Counted from the first letter of the stretch, positions 6,265 through 17,441 are shown. The stretch: 41,333 nt of DNA from Bacillota bacterium (GCA_012841065.1 DUVI01000031.1:1-41333); one strand, 5' to 3'. Translations and numbers: made by a program. The notes: a model not told the origin generated them from the letters alone.

Positions 6265-8690
6265 TCACCCTCAATCATGCTGCATGCAGACAGCCGGTCA
6301 CCGTCTTCAATTTTCATCAGCCTCACACCTAAGGTATTCCTCCGGGCAACCTTGACCTCAGACAGCTTGATCCGTATAGCTATGCCCTCAGCTGTAATCA
6401 AAAGCGCTTCTTCGTCTTGTGGGGTGACCATACGCATGATTGCCAGGTTGCCACCCTTCTTGGACTTCTTGATAGCTATAACGCCTTTCCCGCCCCTTTT
6501 CTGGAGAGGGAAATCGGTTACTTCACTGAGTTTGCCGTAGCCCTGTTCAGTGACCAGCAGCACCTTGGAATCAGGTGCCACAGGATCGGCGCCGATCACA
6601 TAATCGCCTTCACCCAGCCTGATAGCTATTACACCTGTAGCAGTCCTGCCCATAGGCCTTACATCGTCCACACTCATCCTTATGGCTTTTCCGAAATACG
6701 TGCTTATGAGGATCTCATCCCCGTCCTGGGCAAGCCTCGCAAGTATCAGGCTATCCTCTTCCCGGAGGTTGATAGCCCTTAATCCCGTTTTTCTGCTGGA
6801 TAAGTATTCAGAAAACGGGGTCCGTTTGCACATCCCTTGCTTTGTGACGAAGAAAAGGTCTCCGGCATCATCGGCGTTTTCAGGAGCAGGGATGAGTGCC
6901 GTAACCCTTTCGTTCGGCTCGAGGGAAATCAGTTTGGATACCAAGTAGCCTTTAGACTGCTTGCTTGCTTCAGGTATATCAAACACCCTGAGCCAGTATG
7001 CCTTTCCATGTGTGGTAAACAGCACCAAAGTGTCGCGGGTGGTAACCGACACAACCTTCTCGACCCAGTCTTCGTCCCTGGTCTGCATGGCTGTGGCGCC
7101 CAATCCGCCTCTCCGTTGGCTCCTGTACGCATTGAGGGGCATCCTCTTGATGTACCCCATGCCGGTCAAAATCACGGAAACCTCTTGTTCCATAATCAGC
7201 TCTTCTTCAGAAATCTCGGCTGACTTGGCCACGATCTTAGTACGCCGCTGGTCTGCATAGGCCTCCTTGACGTCTTCCAGATCTTTCTTGATTATGCCCA
7301 GTATCATTTTTTCAGAGCTCAGAACTGCCCTTAAGTATTCTATTTCCTTAAGCAAAGCCCGGCGTTCTTCCAGGATCTTGTCCCTTTCAAGGCTTGTAAG
7401 CCGCTCAAGCCTCATATCCAGGATCGCCTTGGCCTGGATTTCATCGAGCAGAAACCTTTCCATCAGCCTGACTTTGGCTTCTGCCCCGTTCTGGGAACTC
7501 TTGATAGTCTCGATTACCTCATCAATGTTAGCCAGGGCTATTTCCAGGCCTGCAAGGATATGTTCCCGCTCTTCGGCCTTTCTCAGCTCGTACCTGGTCC
7601 GCCTTGTAATAACCTCTTCCCGGTGCATGATGTAGTGGGAAAGCATCCCTTTGAGGTCGAGCACTCTAGGCCGCCCGTCGACCAGGGCAAGCATTATGCC
7701 TCCAAAACTGGTTTCCAGCTGGGTGTACTTGTAGACCTGGTTTAGCACCACTTTGGCTTGGACATCTTTTCTTACCTCGATGACTACCCTCATCCCACTC
7801 TTGTCGCTTTCATCCCTAAGATCGGTTATCCCCTGGATCTTCTTGTCCCTCACCAGATCTGCAATGGTCTTTATGAGTTTGGACTTGTTCACCTGGTAAG
7901 GCAGTTCATCGATTACAATCCGTTGCCTGCCGTTCTTCATGGTCTCTATGTTGGCCTGAGCCCTGACCTTCATTACCCCTCTGCCTGTGGTGTACAAGGA
8001 TTTTATAGGCTCGACGCCCACAATCACGCCGCCTGTGGGGAAGTCAGGCCCCTTAGTGTATTTCATGAGATCAAGTGAACCTAAATCAGGGTTGTCTATC
8101 AGCGCTATCAGCGCATCCACCGTTTCCCCGAGGTTATGGGGAGGGATATTGGTTGCCATGCCCACTGCGATTCCTGAAGACCCGTTAATCATGAGATTAG
8201 GAACTCTCGATGGCAACACAGCAGGTTCTTCCAAGGAATCATCGAAGTTAGGCACAAAATCGACGGTTTCCTTGCCAAGGTCCTTGAGAATCTCTCCGGC
8301 AATCGCGGTCAGCCTGGCTTCTGTATACCTCATAGCTGCAGGAGGGTCACCGTCTATCGACCCGAAATTGCCATGGCCGTCAATCAGTGGGTAACGCATG
8401 TTAAACGGCTGGGCCATTCTGGCAAGCGCATCGTATATAGCTTGGTCTCCATGGGGGTGATACTTACCCATAGTTTCTCCGACCAGACGTGCACACTTCT
8501 TGTGAGGCTTGTCATGGCGCGTACCTAACTCGTCCATGGAGTAGATTATTCTTCTTTGAACCGGTTTGAGCCCGTCACGCACATCGGGAAGGGCACGGGA
8601 GACTATCACACTCATGGAGTAGTCGATATACGATCGTTTCATCTCTTCTTCAATAGGCGCGGGCACGAGTCTCCGGGCAATATCTGTCAT
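6261..8690 (-). CDS. gyrA: DNA gyrase subunit A
   Basis: This 809-residue subunit performs the DNA breakage and rejoining of gyrase, which introduces negative supercoils. The catalytic tyrosine falls at Y122 in [10 protein letters not shown], the same number as in E. coli, supporting ATG 8690 (GGAGGG 7 nt upstream) over an in-frame TTG at 8696. The quinolone-determining segment reads [12 protein letters not shown], with glutamine at the position of E. coli Ser83 and Asp87 kept. The GyrA box at about 525-531 reads QRRGGLG, with leucine where Lys or Arg is usual. The six-blade C-terminal domain is complete. gyrB lies 17 nt upstream. The box is good enough to call GyrA rather than ParC, and the location agrees. 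Confidence 0.97.
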   Translation of the reverse strand: MTDIARRLVPAPIEEEMKRSYIDYSMSVIVSRALPDVRDGLKPVQRRIIYSMDELGTRHDKPHKKCARLVGETMGKYHPHGDQAIYDALARMAQPFNMRYPLIDGHGNFGSIDGDPPAAMRYTEARLTAIAGEILKDLGKETVDFVPNFDDSLEEPAVLPSRVPNLMINGSSGIAVGMATNIPPHNLGETVDALIALIDNPDLGSLDLMKYTKGPDFPTGGVIVGVEPIKSLYTTGRGVMKVRAQANIETMKNGRQRIVIDELPYQVNKSKLIKTIADLVRDKKIQGITDLRDESDKSGMRVVIEVRKDVQAKVVLNQVYKYTQLETSFGGIMLALVDGRPRVLDLKGMLSHYIMHREEVITRRTRYELRKAEEREHILAGLEIALANIDEVIETIKSSQNGAEAKVRLMERFLLDEIQAKAILDMRLERLTSLERDKILEERRALLKEIEYLRAVLSSEKMILGIIKKDLEDVKEAYADQRRTKIVAKSAEISEEELIMEQEVSVILTGMGYIKRMPLNAYRSQRRGGLGATAMQTRDEDWVEKVVSVTTRDTLVLFTTHGKAYWLRVFDIPEASKQSKGYLVSKLISLEPNERVTALIPAPENADDAGDLFFVTKQGMCKRTPFSEYLSSRKTGLRAINLREEDSLILARLAQDGDEILISTYFGKAIRMSVDDVRPMGRTATGVIAIRLGEGDYVIGADPVAPDSKVLLVTEQGYGKLSEVTDFPLQKRGGKGVIAIKKSKKGGNLAIMRMVTPQDEEALLITAEGIAIRIKLSEVKVARRNTLGVRLMKIEDGDRLSACSMIEGE

Positions 8691-8707
8691 GCTCAAACCC
8701 TCCTTTG

Positions 8708-10663
<1,956 letters not shown>

Positions 10664-10701
10664 TTATATATCGAATCGATGTTCGGCTGTTGGCACGGCC
10701 A

Positions 10702-11616
10702 TCAGCGTCTGCCCACCCGTCCTTTCGCCAAACGCGAAAACCTCTTGCCAAGCACTTTATCAAGGTGTTCCTGGGTCACAAGGTGCCCAGGTTGTCCAGT
10801 ACGCAAGCTTACCAATTTTACCATCAGCTCGCGGAGTTGGAATTGTTCATCGATTGTGAAGTTCCTCGTGGCAGCCGTGAAATAAGCTTGCCTCACTTTC
10901 CGGTACCATATGGAATCAAGACTCTGCCTGGCCTTTGCAAATATCTCCTTTTGCTTAACGCCTGTCATTACAGACAGGGTGAGGTCAGATGTTTCAGGAT
11001 GCCTCTCAAGGATAGTGATTACGCGGTTGTAATCATCTGATTCCTGCTTAGCTTTGCAATAAGGGCACTTACGCTCCGGTTGATACAGGAATCCGCATGT
11101 GTCGCATTTTTTGAACCCTTTCTTGAGCAAATATTTCTTCCGCTTCTCCATTGTAGCAGCAAATCTTTGGAAGACGGAAGCGAGCAGTGAATCGTCACCG
11201 GTGTTTGCCAGGGAAATTATCCGCTGCTTCTCATCAGGCGTTAAAATCTCTTGAGACATAAATTGCTTATATTCCTTGTCTACCTGGACGTGTGTATCAG
11301 GAACACCAAAGGATTGAGTCGTGCCCCACAAGTGTTCAGAGAAACGTATATCGTTAATGTAATTCCCACCCAAGTAGGCGTTTATCCGCGAGATAATGCT
11401 CTTCCGCATGAGTGTGAGTTCTTGGGCCCATGCTGATGAGTTGGTTGCAACATACAGCACGTCCCCGTCTATCCGCCTGGGCCGTGCGTTCCGAGCAATC
11501 TCGCCTACGATCCTGGCCCACGACCAGAACACCTGGAACCGCTTAGCTCTCGGGAGAAGCCCGATTTTGTCCAGGGATTGCTGCAATACGTTGCCTACAA
11601 GTTCAGGACGCGCCAT
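10702..11616 (-). CDS. DUF721/DciA-like protein with zinc ribbon and C-terminal extension
   Basis: This 304-residue protein starts with a DUF721 domain (about residues 8-95: LGLLPRAKRF-like lead, WARIVGEIARNARP, then DVLYVATNSSAWAQEL), the fold of the DciA replicative helicase loader. A four-cysteine zinc ribbon follows at C171/C174 and C184/C187. The remaining about 115 residues are helical and basic and match nothing I recognise. DciA proteins of other bacteria are often only the first domain, so this is a long form. ATG 11616 has GGAGG 5 nt upstream and lies 9 nt after recF. Its place among dnaN, recF and gyrB suits a replication role; helicase loading is inference, since Firmicutes usually use other loaders. 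Confidence 0.8.
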   Translation of the reverse strand: MARPELVGNVLQQSLDKIGLLPRAKRFQVFWSWARIVGEIARNARPRRIDGDVLYVATNSSAWAQELTLMRKSIISRINAYLGGNYINDIRFSEHLWGTTQSFGVPDTHVQVDKEYKQFMSQEILTPDEKQRIISLANTGDDSLLASVFQRFAATMEKRKKYLLKKGFKKCDTCGFLYQPERKCPYCKAKQESDDYNRVITILERHPETSDLTLSVMTGVKQKEIFAKARQSLDSIWYRKVRQAYFTAATRNFTIDEQFQLRELMVKLVSLRTGQPGHLVTQEHLDKVLGKRFSRLAKGRVGRR

Positions 11617-11625
11617 CTTATCCTC

Positions 11626-12744
11626 CTATCGTGAATTTCCGGTCCCCCAGGGCTGTACAGTGTTGTTCTCAACACAGAACAGGGAAAACCTGGGCCCTGT
11701 GTGCTTAGGCAATTCGATCGAAGTCATAAGCACCTGGTATCCGAAATCACACAACGAAAGCACTTTCGACTTCTTCTCCCCATCCAATTCAGAAAATACA
11801 TCGTCCAGCAAAAGCACAGGCCTGGTCCCGAAACTCTGCTGGAGGCACCGGGCCTCGGCGATTTTCAGCGCCAACATCACACTGCGCTGCTGTCCCTGGG
11901 AACCAAAATACCGGAAACTTTTCCCGTTGAGTGTAATCTCCAGATCATCCCTGTGAGGACCTGCAAGGGTCACGCCCCTTGCAATCTCTTCATGCCTTAT
12001 TTCCCGGAGCTTGGCTTGGAACCGGGACCTGATATCCTCTGGGTCAGGTGCAATATCGCCTACCGTGGATATGTATGTTACAGAGCAATTGCCGTTTGCT
12101 ATGAATTTGTAAGTAGATTGTGTATGTGCAGACAGGTCCTCTACCAGCTCAAGCCGCCTCAACAGCAACCGGGATCCAAGGTTTATTACCAATTCATCCA
12201 GGGTTTCAAGAGTTCTCCTCCATGAAGTGTCGAAGCCGGCCTTCTTGAGAGCATTGTTCCTCCTGGAGATGGTATCGTTGTAGCGCTGGAGCGTCCTGGT
12301 GTAAACCGGATCCTGCCTGGACAAGATCGAATCGATTAGCTTTCTCCTGAGGCTTGAGCTTCCCTTCACTATGTACAAATCGTCAGGTGAGAAATACACA
12401 CAGGGAAACAAAGCCAGAAGCTCTTTCCTGGTCACACGCGTGTCGTTAATTTGGAGCTTCCGCCTGACAGAAGGCGTAACCACTGTATCGATTTTGACAG
12501 TTGTGACGGTATCAGGATCTTCGAGCCTGGCCGCCAGAGAAAAAGCGTTCGTACCCCAACGTGCCAAATCCGACTCTCTTTCCGCCCTGGGTGAGCCGAC
12601 AGAGGAAATGTAAAAACACGCTTCCAGCAGGTTTGTTTTTCCTTGTGCGTTTGGACCCATGAACAATGATGCACCTGGAGGGATCTCAAGCTCCAGGTAA
12701 GGATAGTTGCGAAAATCCCTTAGAAGCACATAAGCAAATCGCAC
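11626..12744 (-). CDS. recF: DNA replication/repair protein RecF
   Basis: This 372-residue SMC-like ATPase acts with RecO and RecR to load RecA at gaps. Walker A is GPNAQGKT at 30-37, the ABC-type signature is GSQGQQRS at about 281-288, and Walker B with the D-loop is PVLLLDDVFSELD at 309-321. The N-terminal LRDFRNYPYLEL motif is typical. GTG 12744 lies 3 nt after the dnaN stop, and its ribosome site is inside the end of dnaN, so the two are likely coupled. The length matches the family. The gene between dnaN and recF seen in Bacillus (S4-domain yaaA/rlbA) is missing here. Confidence 0.96.
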   Translation of the reverse strand: MRFAYVLLRDFRNYPYLELEIPPGASLFMGPNAQGKTNLLEACFYISSVGSPRAERESDLARWGTNAFSLAARLEDPDTVTTVKIDTVVTPSVRRKLQINDTRVTRKELLALFPCVYFSPDDLYIVKGSSSLRRKLIDSILSRQDPVYTRTLQRYNDTISRRNNALKKAGFDTSWRRTLETLDELVINLGSRLLLRRLELVEDLSAHTQSTYKFIANGNCSVTYISTVGDIAPDPEDIRSRFQAKLREIRHEEIARGVTLAGPHRDDLEITLNGKSFRYFGSQGQQRSVMLALKIAEARCLQQSFGTRPVLLLDDVFSELDGEKKSKVLSLCDFGYQVLMTSIELPKHTGPRFSLFCVENNTVQPWGTGNSR

Positions 12745-12747
12745 GTA

Positions 12748-13890
12748 TTAGAATGCTCCCTTTGGGCTCATGGGCATGATCACGAATGTGGATTTCACAG
12801 CACCCTCAAGTGGATCATCTTGAACAGGCTCAATAATCATCTGGCTCACCTGGCCTGTCATCCCGAACCGTGTCTCTTCTGTATCTATCTTGCTAAGTGC
12901 CTGAAGCACATAACGGTGCTGCACCCAGATCTCAATATCTTCGCCTTCCACGCGCGCGGGCAGTGCCTCTTCCATCTTACCCTTTTCTGCCGAACCTGCC
13001 CTTATGGTGAGAGTTTGGCTCTTGCTGTCAAGTATGAGCCTCATGGCTCTGTCTTCTTCACTGGCCACAATCGAAGCCCTTGAAGCTGCCCCGGCCATGG
13101 CTTCCGTGGATACGGTTGCCGTGCAAGAGAATGTCTTCGGAATAACCTGTTCGTAAGCATAATATTGCCCTTCGATGAGACGGGTAAAGCAGGATACGTT
13201 ATTGGACGTGAAGTAAAGGTAACCGTCGCATAGCTCCAGGCCCACCTGTTCCTCTTCCTCATCAGTATCTTTGAGGTTCAGGCGTGCCAGATCTTGCAGT
13301 ACATTGGCAGGCACAATTGCCCTGGCTTCTGCTGTGTGCATCCCGGCTGCGGACTTGGAAAGGGCAAATTGGTCTGTGCTTACCATGATCAGTTGATCAC
13401 CGAGCATATCAATCAAGCATGCTCCCCACAGGGGCCTGGCAGGGTTTGATACTGCACAGGTTGCGCCTATCTTGATCAATTCGCGGAAGGTCCGGGCCGT
13501 CAAAGAGATTTCGTGGCCGCCTGCAGGCTCGGGCCACTTGGGAAAATCATCCGCAGGCACGGCGTTGAGCACCATTTCAAGATTGCCCGATTTCACTATG
13601 AGGGCCCATGCCGATTCATCGAGAGAAAGGGTAACATCACCTGGAGGCAACGTCCTGACTATATCCGACAGGATCTTAGCAGACACAACCAGCGAGCCTG
13701 AAGCAGAGACCCTCGCAGGCAAAGATGCCTTTACGCCCCAATCCAGGTTGGTACCTGAAAAGATCACCCTATCCGAAAGTGCTTCTATGAGACAACCCTG
13801 AATAGCCGGCAAAGTGCTTCGTGCAGGGATGGGGCGCGAAGCAGTGTGTACTAACCAAGCAAGGTCGTGTGTTGGTATTGACAGGTACAT
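12748..13890 (-). CDS. dnaN: DNA polymerase III sliding clamp (beta subunit)
   Basis: This 380-residue protein forms the dimeric ring that tethers the replicative polymerase to DNA and recruits repair factors. Three clamp repeats of about 120 residues are present; recognisable parts include ASRPIPARSTLPAIQG near residue 15 and the PMSPKGAF-like C-terminus (canonical PMR-type end). ATG 13890 (MYLSIPTHDL) is chosen because GGGAGG lies 8 nt upstream; the frame stays open for 84 more codons upstream, but that part overlaps the DnaA-box region and has no clamp similarity. It is the second gene after dnaA, separated by 277 nt holding the inner origin element. Confidence 0.95.
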   Translation of the reverse strand: MYLSIPTHDLAWLVHTASRPIPARSTLPAIQGCLIEALSDRVIFSGTNLDWGVKASLPARVSASGSLVVSAKILSDIVRTLPPGDVTLSLDESAWALIVKSGNLEMVLNAVPADDFPKWPEPAGGHEISLTARTFRELIKIGATCAVSNPARPLWGACLIDMLGDQLIMVSTDQFALSKSAAGMHTAEARAIVPANVLQDLARLNLKDTDEEEEQVGLELCDGYLYFTSNNVSCFTRLIEGQYYAYEQVIPKTFSCTATVSTEAMAGAASRASIVASEEDRAMRLILDSKSQTLTIRAGSAEKGKMEEALPARVEGEDIEIWVQHRYVLQALSKIDTEETRFGMTGQVSQMIIEPVQDDPLEGAVKSTFVIMPMSPKGAF

Positions 13891-13930
13891 ATCATACGCC
13901 TCCCTGTGTTGATCTGTGAGAACACGTCCA

Positions 13931-14159
13931 TTCCTTAAGTATATCGGTTGTGTATATTCTAAAACCAGTAGTAGTAGTAGATTGTGTGAATTTGTGCAAA
14001 ACACCTTCCTTGTCCAGAAAAACAGCCGTATTTCCGTGTGGAAACTGCTGTGGAGAAAAAGTGGATGACTGTGCATAACTTGTGCAGATGGCTGGGGCGC
14101 CATAGTTATCCACATTTCCTCAACAGGCAATCCAGATTTCATCCACAGAATTCTTCACA
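13931..14159. other. Origin element between dnaA and dnaN: DnaA boxes, DnaA-trio-like repeat, AT-rich stretch
   Basis: The 277-nt dnaA-dnaN gap holds one perfect DnaA box (TTATCCACA, 14106-14114) and near matches with one mismatch at 14049-14057, 14070-14078 and 14139-14147. Weaker seven-of-nine matches lie at 13993-14001, 14037-14045 and 14151-14159. To their left on the plus strand are four consecutive TAG triplets (13969-13980), which is the DnaA-trio form (3'-GAT-5' read on that strand), and then an AT-rich run (13931-13964). Boxes, trios and AT-rich DNA in this order match the Bacillus unwinding element. DNA opening would be expected at about 13930-13980. Confidence 0.75.
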
Positions 14160-14167
14160 GCAGCAAT

Positions 14168-15547
14168 CTACACCTTCCTAATGCGCTCAATCAGTTGTTC
14201 GATGGTGTTATCCAGATCGGGGTTGGCCTTCCTTTCCTCTTCGATCTTCGAGCATGCGTGAAGCACGGTGGTATGATCCCTGCCGCCAAAACTTTGGCCT
14301 ATCTGGGGCAAAGAAAGCTCGGTCAAGCTGCGGCACAAGTACATTGCCACCTGCCTTGGAAACGCGATGTTACGGGTGCGCCGCTTAGCCAGCAACGCGT
14401 TGACCGGAACGTTGTAATAATCGGCAACCGCTTTCTGGATCGATTCAGTGGTGATGGGAACCACCTTCTTTTCCGGGAGCAGGTCTTTGAGTACCTCTTG
14501 AGTAACGTCAAGGGTGACATCGCATTTGTGGAGTGCGGTGTAGGCAAGCACTCTGATTAGGGCGCCCTCAAGTTCCCGGATGTTACTGGGAATCCTCTCG
14601 GCGATATATTGACACACCGACAGAGGAACCACCCTCCCCTCAAGTTCAGCTTTCTTCCGCAAAATCGCAATGCGTGTTTCTATATCGGGTGGCTGGATAT
14701 CGGCTATGAGCCCCCATTCAAACCTTGTCCTGAGTCTGTCCTCAAGGGTGGAAATCTCTTTCGGAGGCCTGTCCGATGAAATCACAATTTGTTTAGAGGC
14801 CTGGTGCAGCGCGTCAAAAGTGTGGAAGAACTCTTCCTGTGTAGCGTCTTTGCCCGCAACGAATTGGATGTCGTCCACAAGCAATACATCTGCGCTCCGG
14901 TACCTGTTCCTGAATTCCTGGGTATTGCCGTCCTGGATAGCCAGGATCAGCTCGTTGGTAAATGTTTCAGAAGACACATACGATACCTTGAGCCGTTGGT
15001 GGTTGGCGAACACATGATGGGCGATAGCTTGCATCAAATGAGTTTTCCCCAAGCCTACGCCTCCGTACAGAAAGAGCGGGTTGTAGGCTTTGGACGGGCT
15101 TTCGGCGACTGCCAGGGAAGCTGCATGTGCGAACCTGTTAGAAGCTCCCACGATAAAATTGTCAAACACATACCTTGGGTTCAAACTCCGGAGTTGCTGG
15201 TACCTATCGTTGGAGGACGGGCGCTTTTTCTTAGGTGCTACCGCCTGGCCGTCGTGGGGAAACAAAGCAGGTGCCTCAGGTATTGGTTTTTCAGGCTTAG
15301 TGACTGAGAATACCAGGTCACACCGGCCGCCGTATGCTTCTTTCCATGCCGAGGCCAGCTGTTCTTTGTACTTTGTTTCAATCCACGTCTTGGCAAATTC
15401 GCTGGGCACTGCAATAGTGAGGACTTCATCTTCGAGACTCACCGGCTTTGTGTCTTTGAGCCAGTTTCGTATGATTCCAGGGTTTGAGAATCTCATAGAT
15501 GCCCTTGACAGCGCATCATTCCAGAGGGTTTCAAGGTTTCTCCGCAT
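14168..15547 (-). CDS. dnaA: Chromosomal replication initiator DnaA
   Basis: This 459-residue AAA+ protein binds DnaA boxes and opens the origin. Domain I is at 1-80 (LETLWNDAL lead), followed by a variable linker. The ATPase has Walker A GGVGLGKT at 162-169 and Walker B VLLVDDIQF at 221-229. Domain IV carries the DnaA signature GGRDHTTVLHA at 421-431 for box recognition. ATG 15547 gives the family's usual opening; an in-frame GTG five codons upstream is possible and the ribosome site (GGTGG) is weak. It is flanked by box clusters on both sides, so its own expression is probably DnaA-regulated, as known for other Firmicutes. Confidence 0.97.
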   Translation of the reverse strand: MRRNLETLWNDALSRASMRFSNPGIIRNWLKDTKPVSLEDEVLTIAVPSEFAKTWIETKYKEQLASAWKEAYGGRCDLVFSVTKPEKPIPEAPALFPHDGQAVAPKKKRPSSNDRYQQLRSLNPRYVFDNFIVGASNRFAHAASLAVAESPSKAYNPLFLYGGVGLGKTHLMQAIAHHVFANHQRLKVSYVSSETFTNELILAIQDGNTQEFRNRYRSADVLLVDDIQFVAGKDATQEEFFHTFDALHQASKQIVISSDRPPKEISTLEDRLRTRFEWGLIADIQPPDIETRIAILRKKAELEGRVVPLSVCQYIAERIPSNIRELEGALIRVLAYTALHKCDVTLDVTQEVLKDLLPEKKVVPITTESIQKAVADYYNVPVNALLAKRRTRNIAFPRQVAMYLCRSLTELSLPQIGQSFGGRDHTTVLHACSKIEEERKANPDLDNTIEQLIERIRKV

Positions 15548-15764
15548 AATGAAGACCACCATTCGTAAAGATTATGAAACATCTACACAACCCGGAGCTA
15601 CGCTTCATCTTGGAACACCTTGCCCGGCGGGGACAAATATACCTGCTTTGCCTTATACAGCTGTGAATTGGTTCCGCCCTAGCAAGATGGTGTTTCCTGT
15701 TGGTGAACGACCCGAGAACAGAGAAAAGCCTATGCTTATAACGTGCGTATAACAAGTTCACAGG

Positions 15765-15796
15765 TTATCCACATAGTTATCCACAGGTGTGGATAA
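15765..15796. other. oriC DnaA-box cluster upstream of dnaA
   Basis: Three perfect DnaA boxes lie within 32 bp: TTATCCACA at 15765-15773 and 15777-15785, and the reverse form TGTGGATAA at 15788-15796. A weaker TGCGTATAA occurs just left. They sit in the 501-nt gap between dnaA (minus) and rpmH (plus), the standard outer origin position. The rest of this gap holds the rpmH promoter at 15951 and no open reading frame I would call. No repeat array or iteron family beyond the boxes is visible. Confidence 0.9.
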
Positions 15797-15950
15797 TGTT
15801 AGATAAAGGCATAAGTAACCACAAGCGTGCCTCTCTAAAGAATATATCAAGGCATGTGTGGCGTGGCAATGCAAAACCGGGTCAGCTGAAGCCGATAGAC
15901 GGCGGTCGTAAGTGGCCCGGGCGGCAGATCACCAGCAAGCGGTGGGTTTA

Positions 15951-15980
15951 TTGACACTTTCACCCATGCTAAGATATAAT
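15951..15980 (+). promoter_or_regulatory. Consensus sigma-A promoter for rpmH
   Basis: TTGACA (15951-15956) and TATAAT (15975-15980) both match the consensus exactly, with an 18-nt spacer. Transcription would start near 15987, about 60 nt before the rpmH ATG. This is the strongest promoter in the window and suits a ribosomal protein gene next to the origin. Confidence 0.9.
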
Positions 15981-16048
15981 TCGTTGAATTCATTGGATTC
16001 ATTCACAGGATATTAGTTCCAATGATGTCCGTAGGGGGAACAACCAAG

Positions 16049-16183
16049 ATGAAACGCACATATCAACCGAAGCGCAGAAAAAGAAGGAAGACCCACGGTT
16101 TCATGGTCAGGATGAGGACCAAGGGCGGGCGTAGGATAATTGCCAGACGCCGGGCCAGGGGCAGGAAGCGCCTTAGCGTTTGA
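16049..16183 (+). CDS. rpmH: 50S ribosomal protein L34
   Basis: This 44-residue, very basic protein begins [18 protein letters not shown] and ends RGRKRLSV, the standard L34 sequence. It is a small late-assembly protein of the large ribosomal subunit, lying in an RNA pocket. The ATG at 16049 has an AGGGGGA site 9 nt upstream. It is the first gene right of the origin, with rnpA 30 nt downstream, the near-universal rpmH-rnpA pair. Confidence 0.98.
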   Translation: MKRTYQPKRRKRRKTHGFMVRMRTKGGRRIIARRRARGRKRLSV

Positions 16184-16213
16184 GCGCCGGATGAACGAAA
16201 GTGAGGCTTTTTT

Positions 16214-16540
16214 GTGGTATCAGGCAGGATACCTAGACCATCCTATGGTAGAGTATACAAAGAAGGCCGGTCGGTAGCTAATAAGTACTTGGTAATGTAT
16301 TACAGGAAGGATCCGCTACCTGTCAGGCTGGGGATAGTAACATCCAGGCGCTTGGGCAACGCATGTACGCGGAACCGGGTGAAGCGTCGGATTAGGGAAT
16401 GTTTTCGACACGTTTTGCCTCTCATAGATGCGAGGGGTGAATTTGTTTTTATTGCCCGGCAACGGGCAGCCATGTGCTCCTACCAAGAGCTATTGGGCGC
16501 TGTCAAGGACTTGCTTAAGAGGATGGGTTTGTTGGGATGA
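16214..16540 (+). CDS. rnpA: Ribonuclease P protein component
   Basis: This 108-residue protein is the cofactor of the RNase P ribozyme, which removes tRNA 5' leaders. The family core is clear: GRVYKEGRSVANKYLVMYY at the N-terminus and the RNR motif region LGNACTRNRVKRRIRE near residue 47-62. The start is uncertain: GTG 16214 follows GTGAGG by 7 nt, but the first ten residues (MVSGRIPRPS) do not look like the usual RLRKSREF lead. The stop overlaps the yidD start by 4 nt (ATGA). Co-expression with L34 from the 15951 promoter is expected. Confidence 0.93.
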   Translation: MVSGRIPRPSYGRVYKEGRSVANKYLVMYYRKDPLPVRLGIVTSRRLGNACTRNRVKRRIRECFRHVLPLIDARGEFVFIARQRAAMCSYQELLGAVKDLLKRMGLLG

Positions 16541-16794
16541 TTTCAAAAGCTTTGCTGTTCTTGATAACAATGTATCAGAAATACATCTCTCCGATAAGAG
16601 GTCGGACCTGCAAATATTACCCCACCTGTTCAGAGTATGCCCGGCAAGCTATCATAGCTCATGGGCCCTTCAGAGGTGTTGCTTTAGCTGTGTGGCGCCT
16701 GTTGCGCTGCAACCCATTTTCCCACGGTGGTTATGATCCGGTGCCCAAAGGACGGTTTTTGGAGCCAGGGAGGTACAGACGATGTCATACATAG
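16537..16794 (+). CDS. yidD: Membrane protein insertion efficiency factor YidD
   Basis: This 85-residue protein belongs to the YidD family, which assists YidC-dependent insertion. The signatures are YQKYISPIRGRTCKYYPTCS, then the FRGVALAVWRLLRCNPF segment and HGGYDPVP. An amphipathic N-terminal helix should attach it to the inner face of the membrane. The start overlaps rnpA by 4 nt and the end overlaps yidC by 13 nt, so the three are translated as a unit. Confidence 0.95.
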   Translation: MISKALLFLITMYQKYISPIRGRTCKYYPTCSEYARQAIIAHGPFRGVALAVWRLLRCNPFSHGGYDPVPKGRFLEPGRYRRCHT

Positions 16795-17441
16795 TTAACT
16801 TAATGCTGGGCGTAATGGATTTCATTTATGGTTTGGTAGGCAACTGGGGCGTAACGATCATGGGTTTGACCATCCTCGTTCGCCTCATTGTTTTGCCTCT
16901 GACGATTATGCAAGGGCGTTCGGCGAGGCGGATGGCGATAGTCCAACCTGAACTTGACAGGTTACAGAAGAAGTACGGAGATGATCCTGAGAGGCTGAAT
17001 CTCGAGCTCATGGACTTATACCGCCGCCACAAGGTCAACCCTGCTTCAAGCTGCCTGTTGCCTTTTGTTCAATTGCCTATTTTGTGGGCGATGATCCGGG
17101 CGCTTGATGCCCACGAACAGATGAAGGGCGCTACATTCTTCGGCATTATTCTGGGAGAACCGGCCATGAAACAAGGCACTGTATACGGTCTGGTAGTGGT
17201 AGGGTTTACCGTGCTGACTTCATATCTGGCTATGCGGCTGTCGCCGGCGATGGCTACCGGACAGCAGCAACAGGGCCAGAACGCGATGCTCATCGGAATG
17301 CTGGCATTCATGGCGTATTTCTCCGTCAAGTTTGCCACGGCAGTTTCTGTATACATCATCACTGCCAACCTATTCGGTTTGGTGGAACGGCTTGTGATAC
17401 CACAAGGTGAAACTACCGGGGAGGGAGCTCGGTCCAAGTGA
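16782..17441 (+). CDS. yidC: Membrane protein insertase YidC/Oxa1 family
   Basis: This 219-residue integral membrane protein inserts and folds other membrane proteins. It has the short Gram-positive layout: a first helix around 20-42 with the conserved arginine R34 in ILVRLIVLPL, a cytoplasmic coiled segment (ARRMAIVQPELDRLQKKYG) and further helices near 85-105, 130-150, 165-185 and 188-205. Many Firmicutes homologues (SpoIIIJ) start with a lipoprotein signal and cysteine; this one has no lipobox. A GTG-coupled jag follows (4-nt overlap), as in most relatives. Confidence 0.94.
   Translation: MSYIVNLMLGVMDFIYGLVGNWGVTIMGLTILVRLIVLPLTIMQGRSARRMAIVQPELDRLQKKYGDDPERLNLELMDLYRRHKVNPASSCLLPFVQLPILWAMIRALDAHEQMKGATFFGIILGEPAMKQGTVYGLVVVGFTVLTSYLAMRLSPAMATGQQQQGQNAMLIGMLAFMAYFSVKFATAVSVYIITANLFGLVERLVIPQGETTGEGARSK

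Noticed and set aside
13939-13951. A 13-base match, AAGTATATCGGTT, also present on the minus strand near 968-980.
   Set aside because: In a 41-kb window several 13-base matches are expected by chance, and the two lie in unrelated leaders in opposite gene orientation.
13891-14142. Extra 84 codons open upstream of the dnaN start.
   Set aside because: The DnaA-box cluster explains this DNA; the translated part has no clamp similarity, and GGGAGG precedes ATG 13890.
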